A stretch of DNA of 64,000 nt from Phaeobacter porticola (GTDB taxonomy: Bacteria > Pseudomonadota > Alphaproteobacteria > Rhodobacterales > Rhodobacteraceae): positions 3,589,593-3,653,592 of the forward strand of contig NZ_CP016364.1 of the NCBI RefSeq assembly GCF_001888185.1, written 5' to 3'. A model generated the notes under the pieces. The model saw only the letters and a program-made list of their open reading frames with translations. It was not told the DNA's origin and did not search any database. Positions 17,848 through 26,611 of the stretch are shown here, piece after piece. The number at the start of each line of letters is the position of its first letter. Position 1 is the first letter of the stretch. The position numbers and the translations under genes are program-made.

Positions 17848-19023
17848 ATGGCTTTGACACCTGTTGAAAACCAAACTCCCGGTTTCGTGGCGCTTGTCGC
17901 TGCTGCTGCTGGGGCTTTCTTTGGACTGTTTGTTGGCACCGCACAGGGTTCTGGCCTGCTTGGCGTGCTGATTGGTGCCGTACTCATTGGCGGTCTTGGC
18001 TTTGTCTTGGCTGGCATGCGCGATCAGGAGCGGCTGATCCGCTGGATCCTGGCTGCGGCCTTCGCCGCGGCGGGTTATGTAATGGCTGGACTTCCGTCCG
18101 CCGTCATGGGGCTGCTGTTTGGCGCGTTTGTTGGCTGGTTCATTTTCTGGCTCTCGACCTCGCGTTATCGCGTGCATTTGGCGCCGTACCTCACGCCTGG
18201 TCAGGTGTTGTGGCACTATACGTTTCGGGTGATCTGTGGTGTTATCTTCATCTTTCTGATCACACCGATCCTGGTGGTGATGCCGCTGTCCTTCAATGCG
18301 CAGGACTTCTTCACCTTCACGCCCAAGATGCTGCAGTTTGATCCTGATGGCTATTCGCTGAAGCACTATCGTGACTTCTTCACGAATGCGGATTGGCAGC
18401 AGGCAATGTGGAACTCCATTAAGATTGCGCCGATGGCAACGATCTTGTCAGTGGGCTTTGGAACCTTGGCGGCCATCGGGCTCAGCCAGCCTCATGTGCC
18501 CTTTCGTCGTGCGATCATGGCGATCCTGATCTCGCCCATGATCGTGCCGCTGATCATCTCCGCAGCGGGCATGTATTTCTTCTACAGCCGTATCGGCCTT
18601 CAGGGGACATACTTTGGTGTGGTTCTGGCGCACGCAGCGCTGGGGATTCCGTTTGTGATCATCACGGTGACTGCAACGCTGGTGGGTTTTGACCGTTCAC
18701 TGACGCGCGCTGCGGCGAATATGGGCGCTGGTCCTGTCACCACCTTCTTTCGGGTGCAGATGCCGCTGATCCTGCCCGGTGTTATCTCTGGTGGCCTCTT
18801 CGCCTTTATCACGTCTTTCGACGAGGTGGTTGTGGTGCTGTTTGTCGGCTCGGCCGGTCAGAAGACACTCCCTTGGCAGATGTTTATTGGCCTGCGTGAG
18901 CAGATTTCACCGACGATCCTGGCGGTTGCGACAATCCTTGTTGTCGTCTCGATCTGCCTGCTGACCGTGGTTGAAATGCTGCGCCGCCGATCAGAACGTT
19001 TGCGGGGCATGTCGCCAACTTAA
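17848..19023 (+). CDS. ABC transporter permease (PotC-like) with extra N-terminal membrane helices
   Basis: Second permease of the importer, 391 residues against about 260-270 for PotC. Residues about 10-110 add three to four hydrophobic, glycine/alanine-rich segments (FVALVAAAAGAFFGLFVGTA, GVLIGAVLIGGLGFVLAG, GLLFGAFVGWFIFWLST). The standard PotC-like part begins near residue 128 and carries the EAA loop TRAAANMGAGPVTTFFRVQM followed by PLILPG. The start is five bases after the preceding stop. The operon terminator follows at 19050. The role of the added membrane segment is unknown; it could anchor or stabilise the inserted domain of the partner permease. Confidence 0.85.
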   Translation: MALTPVENQTPGFVALVAAAAGAFFGLFVGTAQGSGLLGVLIGAVLIGGLGFVLAGMRDQERLIRWILAAAFAAAGYVMAGLPSAVMGLLFGAFVGWFIFWLSTSRYRVHLAPYLTPGQVLWHYTFRVICGVIFIFLITPILVVMPLSFNAQDFFTFTPKMLQFDPDGYSLKHYRDFFTNADWQQAMWNSIKIAPMATILSVGFGTLAAIGLSQPHVPFRRAIMAILISPMIVPLIISAAGMYFFYSRIGLQGTYFGVVLAHAALGIPFVIITVTATLVGFDRSLTRAAANMGAGPVTTFFRVQMPLILPGVISGGLFAFITSFDEVVVVLFVGSAGQKTLPWQMFIGLREQISPTILAVATILVVVSICLLTVVEMLRRRSERLRGMSPT

Positions 19024-19049
19024 GGGCACGAGATCCAACACGAGAATAC

Positions 19050-19082
19050 AAAAAGGCCCCGGTGTGGAACCGGGGCCTTTTT
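19050..19082. terminator. Terminator between transporter operon and thiolase gene
   Basis: A perfect thirteen-base stem (AAAAAGGCCCCGG / CCGGGGCCTTTTT) with a seven-base loop. A-tract and T-tract flanks let it end transcription from both sides, which fits the convergent genes around it. Confidence 0.92.
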
Positions 19083-19100
19083 CGTTTTCCTGAGCTGTGA

Positions 19101-20276
19101 TCAGAGCAGTTCTATCGCCAGTGCGATGCCCTGACCGCCGCCGATGCACATAGTGATGAGGCCTTTGGAGCCGCCGGTGCGCTCCAATTCATAAAGTGTT
19201 TTCAGTGTGATAATCGCACCAGTCGCGCCTACGGGATGGCCCAATGCGATTGCGCCGCCATTCGGGTTCACCTTCGCAGGGTCGAGCCCCAGTTCCTTGT
19301 TCACGGCCAGTGCTTGCGCGGCAAACGCCTCGTTGGATTCGATGACGTCAAAATCGGAGGCAGACAGTCCGGTTTTCTTCAGAAGGTTCTGCACTGCGGG
19401 AACCGGGCCAATGCCCATGACTTCGGGGCGGACACCGGCATGCGCGTAGCCCAAAATGCGCGCTTTGGGTTTTAGTCCAGCCTTCTGCGCGGCATCGGCG
19501 GTGGCCATGACGATAGCGGCGGCGCCATCATTGATACCGCTGGCATTGCCGGCAGTGACGCGGCCATCTTTTTTGAACACGGGTTTCAGCCCGCTGAGGG
19601 TGTCAAGCGTGCTGGCCTTGGGGTGTTCATCGACGTCAAACGGAACCATGTCCCGCTTTACCTTCACCTCAATCGGGATGATCTGGCTCGCGAAGTATCC
19701 GGCCTCGATCGCCGCAGCAGCGCGGGTCTGGCTGGCGAGGGCAAATTCATCCATCTGTGCACGGGTGATATCATGTTCATCCGCGACATTCTCTGCGGTG
19801 ACTCCCATATGGCCGGTGCCAAAGGGACAATTCAGCGCCCCCAGCATCATGTCCAATGCGCGGGCGTCACCCATTTTTTGACCCCAGCGGGCGCTTGGCA
19901 CGATAAAGGGGCTGCGCGACATGTTTTCGGCACCACCGGTAAGGGCAAATTCCGCATCGCCCAGCATGAGGGACTGGATGCCGGAGACAATCGCCTGCGC
20001 GCCAGATCCACAAAGCCGGTTGACGTTCATCGCTGGCGTGCCGTTGGGGACGCCAGCCTGCATCGCCGCCACGCGGCTCAGGTACATGTCGCGGGGCTCG
20101 GTGTTGATCACATGGCCAAAGACCACATTGCCGATTTGTTCGGGGTCGATACCGGAACGTTCCATCGCGGCCTTGGACACAGTTGTCGCAAGGTCGATTG
20201 GGGGGGTGCCAGCCAGCGCACCGCCAAAAGTACCAATGGCGGTACGAGCGCCATCCAGGATCACGATATCAGTCAT
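19101..20276 (-). CDS. Acetyl-CoA C-acyltransferase (thiolase)
   Basis: Condenses or cleaves acyl-CoA thioesters (acetoacetyl-CoA or beta-ketoacyl-CoA). The 391-residue protein has the nucleophile C89 in NRLCGSGAQA, H347 in GHPVGATGA and the acid/base C377 in CIGGGQG, all intact. Length fits the PhaA/AtoB/BktB group. From sequence alone I cannot tell biosynthetic acetoacetyl-CoA thiolase from a beta-ketothiolase with broader substrates. It is divergent from the XRE-cupin regulator, with about 150 bases between them. No PHB synthesis partner is adjacent. Confidence 0.9.
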   Translation of the reverse strand: MTDIVILDGARTAIGTFGGALAGTPPIDLATTVSKAAMERSGIDPEQIGNVVFGHVINTEPRDMYLSRVAAMQAGVPNGTPAMNVNRLCGSGAQAIVSGIQSLMLGDAEFALTGGAENMSRSPFIVPSARWGQKMGDARALDMMLGALNCPFGTGHMGVTAENVADEHDITRAQMDEFALASQTRAAAAIEAGYFASQIIPIEVKVKRDMVPFDVDEHPKASTLDTLSGLKPVFKKDGRVTAGNASGINDGAAAIVMATADAAQKAGLKPKARILGYAHAGVRPEVMGIGPVPAVQNLLKKTGLSASDFDVIESNEAFAAQALAVNKELGLDPAKVNPNGGAIALGHPVGATGAIITLKTLYELERTGGSKGLITMCIGGGQGIALAIELL

Positions 20277-20429
20277 TGTCTCTCTCCTTCATAAGGTTGG
20301 CGGAAGTATGCACTTGCAGTATCAGCCTGTCTGCCGGGACGTGCCGTCACGGTATGGTGCAGGGAATGTGCCATGGTCCAGTGGTCGGACCGTTTGACAA
20401 TTGCAATGTGAAAGCGCAGAAAATCCACC

Positions 20430-20996
20430 ATGACGGAAAATGTAGACGATATCCTGACGCTTCTGCCTGCTCGGCTGAAAGCCGCGCGACGCGCCCAAGG
20501 GTTGAGCCTGGAAGCTGTGGCCAATCTGTCGGGTGTATCCCGTTCAATGGTCAGCCAGATTGAACGGGGTGAGAGCAGTCCCACCATTGCTACACTGTGG
20601 AATTTGACCCGCGCGTTGCAGGTCGATTTTGCGGGGTTGTTGGACAACAGCGAAAGCCGCGACCGAATCGAAGTGCTGCGCGATGATGATGTGCCGTCGA
20701 TTGAGAATATGGGCGAGGGGTGTCTGATCCGAATTCTTTCTCCGCCCGAGGACGCCGGCGGACATGAGGTCTATGACATTCGGCTGAATTCTGGTGGTGC
20801 GCTGAACAGTCAACCGCACGGACGAGGCACGGTGGAACATTTGACCGTGCTTGAGGGGCAGGTGCTGCTGTCATCCGGCGATGCACGCGACAGTCTGATT
20901 GCAGGGGACACCGCCCGCTACGCCGCTGATGTGCCTCATGCGATCACTGCGAACGCTGGCGCGGCGCGGGTGTTTCTGATCGTAAAGAATGCGTGA
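20430..20996 (+). CDS. XRE-family regulator with C-terminal cupin
   Basis: Small-molecule-responsive DNA-binding protein. Residues 12-66 form a helix-turn-helix (LPARLKAARRAQGLSLEAVA, then GVSRSMVSQIERGESSPTIA), and residues about 110-186 a cupin_2 barrel (VEHLTVLEGQVLLSSGD). Length 188 is standard for the group. It stands upstream of, and on the same strand as, the kbl-methyltransferase-tdh operon, separated by a 130-base stretch rich in palindromes, and divergent from the thiolase. Control of threonine breakdown, which yields acetyl-CoA and glycine, is a reasonable inference. Confidence 0.85.
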   Translation: MTENVDDILTLLPARLKAARRAQGLSLEAVANLSGVSRSMVSQIERGESSPTIATLWNLTRALQVDFAGLLDNSESRDRIEVLRDDDVPSIENMGEGCLIRILSPPEDAGGHEVYDIRLNSGGALNSQPHGRGTVEHLTVLEGQVLLSSGDARDSLIAGDTARYAADVPHAITANAGAARVFLIVKNA

Positions 20997-21026
20997 GGGA
21001 GTGCAGGGGGGGTCCGTACCGCCTCG

Positions 21027-21090
21027 GTAAATCCATCTTTACGGATATTTTTCCGTTATTACGAAATCCCCTATTTCGGAAATTATTCCG
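21027..21090. promoter_or_regulatory. Palindromic half-site array upstream of kbl
   Basis: Four AT-rich inverted repeats lie in 64 bases: GTAAA-6-TTTAC (21027-21042), CGGATATTTTTCCG (21042-21055), CGAAAT-5-ATTTCG (21062-21078) and CGGAAATTATTCCG (21077-21090). The second and fourth share CGGA...TCCG ends, are both 14 bases long and have centres exactly 35 bases apart. This looks like a multi-site operator for the threonine operon, possibly for the XRE-cupin protein encoded just upstream. Confidence 0.55.
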
Positions 21091-21130
21091 CTATGGTAGA
21101 TGATGACTTGTGCATACGAGGAGCCCTGCC

Positions 21131-22333
21131 ATGACCACTGCCTTTTTGACCGATATCAGCAAGACACTGGCACAGATCGAAGCGGACGGTCTGTACAAGC
21201 GGGAGCGAATGATTACCTCCCCTCAGGGGGGCGAAATCACTGTTAACGACGGATCCGAAACCGGACGTGAGGTGATCAACCTCTGTGCCAACAACTATCT
21301 GGGATTGGCAGACCATCCCGATCTGATCGCTGCGGCCCGCAGCGTGATGGATGACAAGGGATTCGGTATGGCGTCTGTCCGCTTCATTTGTGGCACGCAG
21401 GACATCCACCGTGAGCTGGAAAGCCGTCTGGCAAAGTTCTTGGGTAAGGACGATGCGATCTTGTTTGCTGCCTGTTTTGACGCCAACGGCGGCTTGTTCG
21501 AACCACTTCTGGGACCCGAGGATGCGATTATTTCCGACAGTCTCAATCACGCGTCGATCATCGATGGCATTCGCCTGTGCAAAGCCAAGCGGTATCGGTA
21601 CCTCAACAGTGACATGAGAGATCTGGAGGCCTGGTTGAAACAGGCCCGTGAGGATGGTGCGCGTCATATCATGATTGCGACGGATGGTGTGTTCTCCATG
21701 GATGGCTATCTGGCCAAACTGGATGAGATCCGTGCGTTGGCGGACAAATACGATGCCCTCGTTATGGTCGATGACTGTCATGCCACTGGTTTTATGGGGG
21801 CGACAGGCGCAGGCACGCCAGAACATTTTGGCGTCGATGTTGACATCGTTACAGGGACGTTGGGCAAAGCACTTGGGGGGGCTATCGGCGGTTATATTGC
21901 TGGGCCGCAGCCAGTGATTGACCTGCTGCGGCAGCGGGCGCGGCCCTATTTGTTCTCCAATTCGCTGCCGCCATCGATTGTTGCTGCGGGACTGGAGGCT
22001 ATCCGTCTTGTTGAAGAGGGCAACGCCCTGCGTATGCAGCTGTTTGAAAATACGCGTTTCTGGCGTAACGGCTTGGAAAATATGGGCTTTGACCTGCTGC
22101 CAGGAGAGCATCCGATCGTGCCCGTCATGTTAGGTGAGGCGCAGTTAGCCCAAGATATGGCCGCGCGACTGTTTGACGAAGGCGTCTATGTTTCAGGTTT
22201 CTTCTTCCCGGTGGTGCCGCGCGGACAGGCGCGTATTCGTACGCAGATGAACGCCGCTCTGACAAAGAGCGATCTTGAACGCGCTCTGCAGGCCTTTGGC
22301 AAGGTGGGCAAAGAGCTGGGTGTGATTTCATGA
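21131..22333 (+). CDS. kbl: 2-amino-3-ketobutyrate CoA ligase (glycine C-acetyltransferase)
   Basis: PLP enzyme of the alpha-oxoamine synthase family that splits 2-amino-3-ketobutyrate with CoA into glycine and acetyl-CoA, the second step of threonine degradation. The 400-residue protein has the cofactor lysine K246 in [12 protein letters not shown]214 in [11 protein letters not shown], and the family core [15 protein letters not shown] and [19 protein letters not shown] at 21131 is chosen because GAGGAG lies just upstream; the frame opens at GTG 21110 without such a site. Its stop overlaps the next start by four bases. Confidence 0.95.
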   Translation: MTTAFLTDISKTLAQIEADGLYKRERMITSPQGGEITVNDGSETGREVINLCANNYLGLADHPDLIAAARSVMDDKGFGMASVRFICGTQDIHRELESRLAKFLGKDDAILFAACFDANGGLFEPLLGPEDAIISDSLNHASIIDGIRLCKAKRYRYLNSDMRDLEAWLKQAREDGARHIMIATDGVFSMDGYLAKLDEIRALADKYDALVMVDDCHATGFMGATGAGTPEHFGVDVDIVTGTLGKALGGAIGGYIAGPQPVIDLLRQRARPYLFSNSLPPSIVAAGLEAIRLVEEGNALRMQLFENTRFWRNGLENMGFDLLPGEHPIVPVMLGEAQLAQDMAARLFDEGVYVSGFFFPVVPRGQARIRTQMNAALTKSDLERALQAFGKVGKELGVIS

Positions 22334-22950
22334 GCGATCAGGACGCTCTTCTGGCAGGCTACGCGGCAGAGGCATTAGACCTTGCCCCACGGTTCGAGGC
22401 ATTGTCCTCCAAGACTGTACTGGAACCTGTTCTCGATCACCTGCCAGCTGCCCCGGCTCGGATTGCGGACATCGGTGCCGGCAGTGGTCGTGATGCAGCT
22501 TGGTTCGCAAAGGCGGGCTATGATGTCACCGCAGTCGAGCCTGTGGATGAGTTTATCCAATACGGCCAGGCGCATCACCCAGCGACAATTACATGGGTGC
22601 AGGACCAACTGCCGTATCTGAGCAGGCTGACGACGACCAGAGAGCAATTCGATGTGGTTTTGGTCGGGTCAGTTTGGCATCATTTAGATGCTGAAATCAG
22701 CTCTGCTGCGCTGAGGGTCCTTGCGGGTCTGTTGCACCCGACCGGGATATTGGTGATCTCGCTCAAGGTGTTTTCGGAACATAATAGCAATGTTCTTGAT
22801 CATCTGACTGTCCGCGGGCAGGCAGAGCAGGCTGGGCTGCATTTGCGCCGATTTTCCCGGCACACTTCGCATCAAGACCACAACAGGCTTGCCGGCAATA
22901 TGTGGGACTGGATGGTGTTTGAGCGTATGGCACCGGAGGATGCAGGATGA
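22330..22950 (+). CDS. SAM-dependent class I methyltransferase in the threonine operon
   Basis: The 206-residue protein has a SAM-binding motif [19 protein letters not shown] (residues about 43-60), motif [12 protein letters not shown], and a post-motif strand [13 protein letters not shown], so it is a Rossmann-type methyltransferase. The substrate cannot be read from the sequence. It sits between kbl and tdh with four-base ATGA overlaps on both sides, so it is coexpressed with threonine breakdown. No such enzyme is needed in the known Tdh-Kbl pathway, which makes its role open: it may act on a pathway by-product or be a passenger. Confidence 0.8.
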   Translation: MSDQDALLAGYAAEALDLAPRFEALSSKTVLEPVLDHLPAAPARIADIGAGSGRDAAWFAKAGYDVTAVEPVDEFIQYGQAHHPATITWVQDQLPYLSRLTTTREQFDVVLVGSVWHHLDAEISSAALRVLAGLLHPTGILVISLKVFSEHNSNVLDHLTVRGQAEQAGLHLRRFSRHTSHQDHNRLAGNMWDWMVFERMAPEDAG

Positions 22951-23987
22951 CCAAGATGATGAAGGCGCTGGAGAAAAGCCATCCGAAAGAAGGTCTGTGG
23001 ATGGTTCAGGCGCCGGTTCCTGAGATCGGGCCGGATGAGGTGCTGATTAAGATCAACACCACAGGCATCTGTGGCACTGACATCCATATCTGGAACTGGG
23101 ATGACTGGGCTGCGCATACGGTGCCCGTTCCGATGATCACAGGGCATGAGTTTGCAGGCGAGATTGTCGAAATCGGTCGCAATGTGAGCGAGTTGAATAT
23201 TGGTCAGCGCTGTTCGGGTGAGGGTCATTTGATCAAGACGGATTCACGCCAGTCGCGCGCGGGTAAATTCCACCTTGATCCGGGCACGCGGGGGATCGGT
23301 GTCAATGAGCAGGGAGCTTTTGCCCAGTACCTGAAGCTGCCTGCTTTTAATGTCGTGCCCTTGCCGGATGATATCCCGGACGAAATCGGCGCTATTCTGG
23401 ATCCTCTGGGCAACGCCGTGCATACCGCGCTTAGTTTTGATCTGTTGGGTGAGGACGTTTTGATCACTGGCGCGGGGCCGATTGGCATTATGGCCGCCGC
23501 CGTGGCGCGACATGCTGGCGCGCGTCATGTCGTGATCACCGACATCAACCCGGATCGGTTGGCACTGGCGAGCCATGTGGTGCCGACGCTGCGCACAGTG
23601 GATGTGACCCAAGAGGAGCTTCAGGGCGTTGTCCATGAGCTGGGCATGAAGCAGGGCTTTGATGTCGGATTGGAAATGTCCGGCAATCAGGCGGCATTGG
23701 ACCAGATGGTCGAGGCATTGGTGATGGGCGGTAAGATTGCCTTGCTGGGCATACCGCCTGGAAAATCACCAGTAGACTGGAGCCGGATTGTGTTTAAGGC
23801 CATCACTCTTAAGGGGGTCTATGGTCGCGAGATGTTCGAGACCTGGTACAAGATGATCGCCATGCTGCAGAATGGGTTGGATGTCAGCCGGGTGATTACC
23901 CATCGGTTTGGCATTGACCAGTTTGCCGAAGGCTTTGCAGCGATGAAATCAGGGCGCAGTGGAAAGGTTGTTCTGGATTGGCGCTGA
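22947..23987 (+). CDS. tdh: L-threonine 3-dehydrogenase lacking the structural zinc cysteines
   Basis: NAD-dependent medium-chain dehydrogenase that oxidises threonine to 2-amino-3-ketobutyrate for Kbl. Catalytic-site residues match E. coli Tdh: C42 (GICGTDIH), H67/E68 (TGHEFAGE), [15 protein letters not shown] and the NAD loop [11 protein letters not shown]. Most of the 346 residues align without gaps, including the C-terminal [11 protein letters not shown]. The structural-zinc loop keeps its length, but the four E. coli cysteines (93, 96, 99, 107) are replaced by K97, S100, S103 and D111 here. The enzyme is expected to be active without that zinc; this needs assay. Confidence 0.93.
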   Translation: MTKMMKALEKSHPKEGLWMVQAPVPEIGPDEVLIKINTTGICGTDIHIWNWDDWAAHTVPVPMITGHEFAGEIVEIGRNVSELNIGQRCSGEGHLIKTDSRQSRAGKFHLDPGTRGIGVNEQGAFAQYLKLPAFNVVPLPDDIPDEIGAILDPLGNAVHTALSFDLLGEDVLITGAGPIGIMAAAVARHAGARHVVITDINPDRLALASHVVPTLRTVDVTQEELQGVVHELGMKQGFDVGLEMSGNQAALDQMVEALVMGGKIALLGIPPGKSPVDWSRIVFKAITLKGVYGREMFETWYKMIAMLQNGLDVSRVITHRFGIDQFAEGFAAMKSGRSGKVVLDWR

Positions 23988-24008
23988 CCTGCGCCGTTCA
24001 GAACAGAA

Positions 24009-24070
24009 GGGGGCGTTGCCCCCTCGCGCCAAGGGGTGCTTACCCCCAGGATATTTACCGTCAGAAGAAA
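24009..24070. repeat. REP-like GC-rich intergenic repeat
   Basis: Between the convergent tdh and phosphatase genes lie the hairpin GGGGGCGTTGCCCCC (24009-24023), the hairpin GGGGTGCTTACCCC (24033-24046), and then CAGGATATTTACCGTCAGAAG. The same layout (hairpins in G/C runs followed by CC-rGAGTATTT-type sequence) recurs at 40209-40318. I recall sequences of this kind as common downstream of genes in Rhodobacteraceae; they may also act as terminators. Confidence 0.55.
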
Positions 24071-24073
24071 ACT

Positions 24074-24802
24074 TTAGGGCGCAAGGGTCTGTCGTCCGTC
24101 TGGTTCCAATACCCAGACAGAGGTGCCTTCAAATACAGCTGTGGTGAGCGGCTTGCCGTAGCCAGCGCCTGTATCAAGGTTTACGCGGTTGCCGTAGTGC
24201 TGTGCTCGATCCACTGGTGTGTGTCCATGTACGATGAGCTTGGGATGCGCTTTGGCATGTTGGTGGAAAGGTTGGCGGATCCAGACAAGATCGTTTTCGG
24301 TCTGTTGCGCCAGTGGGATACCGGGGCGAATGCCAGCGTGCACAAAGGCGTGATCATCTGTTTGGTGCATCGTTGCCAAGGACAGTAGAAAATTGACATG
24401 TTCCTCTGGTATCGCAGCTTTGGCTGCGGTGTGGACATCTTCCAGACGGGTGCGTTCAGGAAAGGTCACGCCATAGCTCTCCAGCGTTTCGATCCCACCG
24501 ACCCGGTCGTGTAGCCAGTGGTATCCGACAAGCATATGCGGGTCGTGACGGGGCATGTCCTCTAGGAACCAGGCAAACATCCGGTCGTGATTGCCCATAA
24601 GCGTGATCCAGTTGCGGCCCTCAGCTTGCCCGGTGACGAGCAGGTCGATTACGCCACGGCTGTCTGGGCCGCGATCAACGAAGTCGCCTAAAAACACCAC
24701 CTGCGCATCCGGGCCACCGTCCGATTCGATCTGAGTGAGCGCTAGCTCCAGTTTGTCGAGCTGGCCGTGAATGTCGCCGATGGCATAGATGGGTGCGGTC
24801 AC
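24074..24802 (-). CDS. PPP-family metallophosphoesterase / Ser-Thr protein phosphatase
   Basis: Binuclear-metal phosphatase of the bacterial PrpA/ApaH-like group. The 242-residue protein carries all the signature blocks: GDIHGQ (residues 9-14), GDFVDRGPDSRG, MGNHD, then HAGIRPG and HGHTPV. It may dephosphorylate proteins or dinucleoside polyphosphates; the sequence does not decide. There is no signal peptide or membrane segment. It lies downstream of serA on the same strand, but a terminator at 24845-24873 separates them. Confidence 0.88.
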   Translation of the reverse strand: MTAPIYAIGDIHGQLDKLELALTQIESDGGPDAQVVFLGDFVDRGPDSRGVIDLLVTGQAEGRNWITLMGNHDRMFAWFLEDMPRHDPHMLVGYHWLHDRVGGIETLESYGVTFPERTRLEDVHTAAKAAIPEEHVNFLLSLATMHQTDDHAFVHAGIRPGIPLAQQTENDLVWIRQPFHQHAKAHPKLIVHGHTPVDRAQHYGNRVNLDTGAGYGKPLTTAVFEGTSVWVLEPDGRQTLAP

Positions 24803-24844
24803 GAGTGGGCTCCTGCTGTATTATTCAAAAGGATGAAACACGAA

Positions 24845-24873
24845 ATGCGCCGCCCTTATGACGGGCGGCGCAT
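24845..24873 (-). terminator. Terminator of the serC-serA operon
   Basis: A perfect eleven-base stem, ATGCGCCGCCC / GGGCGGCGCAT, with a seven-base loop lies 27 bases after the serA stop. The minus-strand flank continues TTTCGTGTTTC, a moderate U-rich tail. Confidence 0.85.
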
Positions 24874-24899
24874 CTGTTGACATTTCTGAGGGTTCAGGA

Positions 24900-26495
24900 T
24901 CAGGCGACATCAAATTGCAGCGGCTTGATCTGGTTGAAGAATTCGGTTTCTGCCAGAGCTGCGCGCGCCGCCGCAGGAACCGGTTCATCAACGTAGAGAA
25001 GGGCAATCGCCTCGCCCCCGGCCGCTGACCGGCCCAGCGTGAAGTTGGCGATGTTGACGCCCATGTCGCCCAGTATGTGCCCCAGTGTACCGATGATGCC
25101 GGGGACATCTTCGTTGGTGGTGTAGAGCATATGCGCGCCAACCTCGGCGTCGATATTGATGCCCTTGATCTGGATGAAGCGTGGTTTGCCGTCGGAGAAC
25201 ACGGTTCCGGCCACCGAACGCTCGCGCTTGCTGGTGACCACCGTGACCTTGATATAACCGTCAAAGGTGCCGGACTTATCCTGATTGGTGGTGGAGATCT
25301 GAATGCCGCGTTCGCGGGCCACCACTGGTGCGGACACCATGTTCACGTCCGGGTTCAGCTTCTTCATGATGCCGGCCACAACAGAGCAGTTCAGCGCGGC
25401 GAGGTTCATCTCAGACGCGACCCCATCATAGAGAATATTGATTGCCTGAATGGGCTCATCCGTCATCTGCCCGATGAAGCCGCCGAGATGACCGGAGAGG
25501 GCAACCCATGGGCCCATGACGCGGGCTTCCTCAGCGGTCATAGAGGGCATGTTCAGCGCGTTCTCAACAGCGCCGTCCAGCAGATAGTTGGACATCTGTT
25601 CCGCGACCTGCAGGGCAACATTTTCCTGCGCCTCGCTGGTGGCGGCGCCCAGATGCGGGGTGCAGACCACGTTCGGCAGGCCAAACAATGGGTTGGTTTT
25701 GGCTGGTTCTTCGGAGAAGACATCAAAGGCCGCACCGGCGACATGGCCAGAGGTCAGCAACTCTGCCAGGGCGGCTTCATCTACCAGCCCGCCACGCGCA
25801 CAGTTAATGATCCGCACGCCTTTCTTGGTCTTCTCCAGGTTTTCCTTGGACAGGATGTTCCGGGTCTGATCGGTCAGCGGTACATGCAAGGTGATGAAAT
25901 CGGCCCGCGCGAGCAGCTCATCCAACTCTACCTTCTCCACGCCAATCTTGTCAGCCTTCTCTTGGCTGAGGAAGGGATCATAGGCGACGACTTTCATCTT
26001 CAGCCCACGCGCGCGATCACAGACGATGCCGCCAATATTGCCAGCCCCAATTACGCCAAGGGTTTTGTTGGTCAGCTCAACCCCCATGAATTTGGACTTC
26101 TCCCATTTCCCGGCATGGGTCGAGGCGGAGGCCTCAGGTATCTGTCGCGCGACAGCAAACATCATGGCGATGGCATGCTCGGCGGTGGTGATCATATTGC
26201 CAAAAGGCGTGTTCATCACGATCACGCCCTTCTGCGACGCGGCATCTTTGTCGATATTGTCCGTGCCGATACCGGCGCGGGCGATCACCTTGAGGTTGGT
26301 GGCGTTGTCGAGGATTTTCTGCGTGACTTTCGTCGCCGAGCGGATCGCAAGCCCGTCGTAGTCGCCGATGATTGCGGCCAGCTTGTCCTTGTCTTTGCCA
26401 AGGTCGGGCTGGAAATCAACGTCGATACCGCGGTCACGGAAAATCTGAACAGCGGCTTCGGACAGCTTGTCGGAAATGAGAACTTTGGGAGCCAT
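24900..26495 (-). CDS. serA: D-3-phosphoglycerate dehydrogenase SerA
   Basis: First enzyme of serine synthesis: oxidises 3-phosphoglycerate to phosphohydroxypyruvate with NAD. The 531-residue protein has the substrate domain (ARAGIGTDNIDKDAASQKG), the NAD-binding loop GVIGAGNIGGIV, catalytic R in NCARGGLVDE and H in CTPHLGAATSEAQ, then the ASB domain and a C-terminal ACT domain (residues about 455-525) expected to sense serine. This is the long form also found in Mycobacterium and Bacillus. It follows serC after 116 bases that contain a strong hairpin. Confidence 0.97.
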   Translation of the reverse strand: MAPKVLISDKLSEAAVQIFRDRGIDVDFQPDLGKDKDKLAAIIGDYDGLAIRSATKVTQKILDNATNLKVIARAGIGTDNIDKDAASQKGVIVMNTPFGNMITTAEHAIAMMFAVARQIPEASASTHAGKWEKSKFMGVELTNKTLGVIGAGNIGGIVCDRARGLKMKVVAYDPFLSQEKADKIGVEKVELDELLARADFITLHVPLTDQTRNILSKENLEKTKKGVRIINCARGGLVDEAALAELLTSGHVAGAAFDVFSEEPAKTNPLFGLPNVVCTPHLGAATSEAQENVALQVAEQMSNYLLDGAVENALNMPSMTAEEARVMGPWVALSGHLGGFIGQMTDEPIQAINILYDGVASEMNLAALNCSVVAGIMKKLNPDVNMVSAPVVARERGIQISTTNQDKSGTFDGYIKVTVVTSKRERSVAGTVFSDGKPRFIQIKGINIDAEVGAHMLYTTNEDVPGIIGTLGHILGDMGVNIANFTLGRSAAGGEAIALLYVDEPVPAAARAALAETEFFNQIKPLQFDVA

Positions 26496-26572
26496 GGGTT
26501 AGGTCCTTCATGCGGGGGCCGGTTGGGCCGAATGTCTGGAATAACGCCGCGCTAGGCGTCTGGGTATTTGGT

Positions 26573-26601
26573 GCCTGCCCGATGTGTTTTGTCGGGCAGG
26601 C
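26573..26601 (-). other. Hairpin between serC and serA
   Basis: A perfect ten-base stem (GCCTGCCCGA / TCGGGCAGGC) with a nine-base loop starts about 10 bases after the serC stop. It has no U-tract, so it is more likely an RNA-stability or attenuation element than a full terminator. Confidence 0.6.
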
Positions 26602-26611
26602 GGCGTCTTGA

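Noticed and set aside
25077..26555. Open frame of about 490 codons opposite serA
   Set aside because: Antisense shadow of a complete SerA; no recognisable domain.
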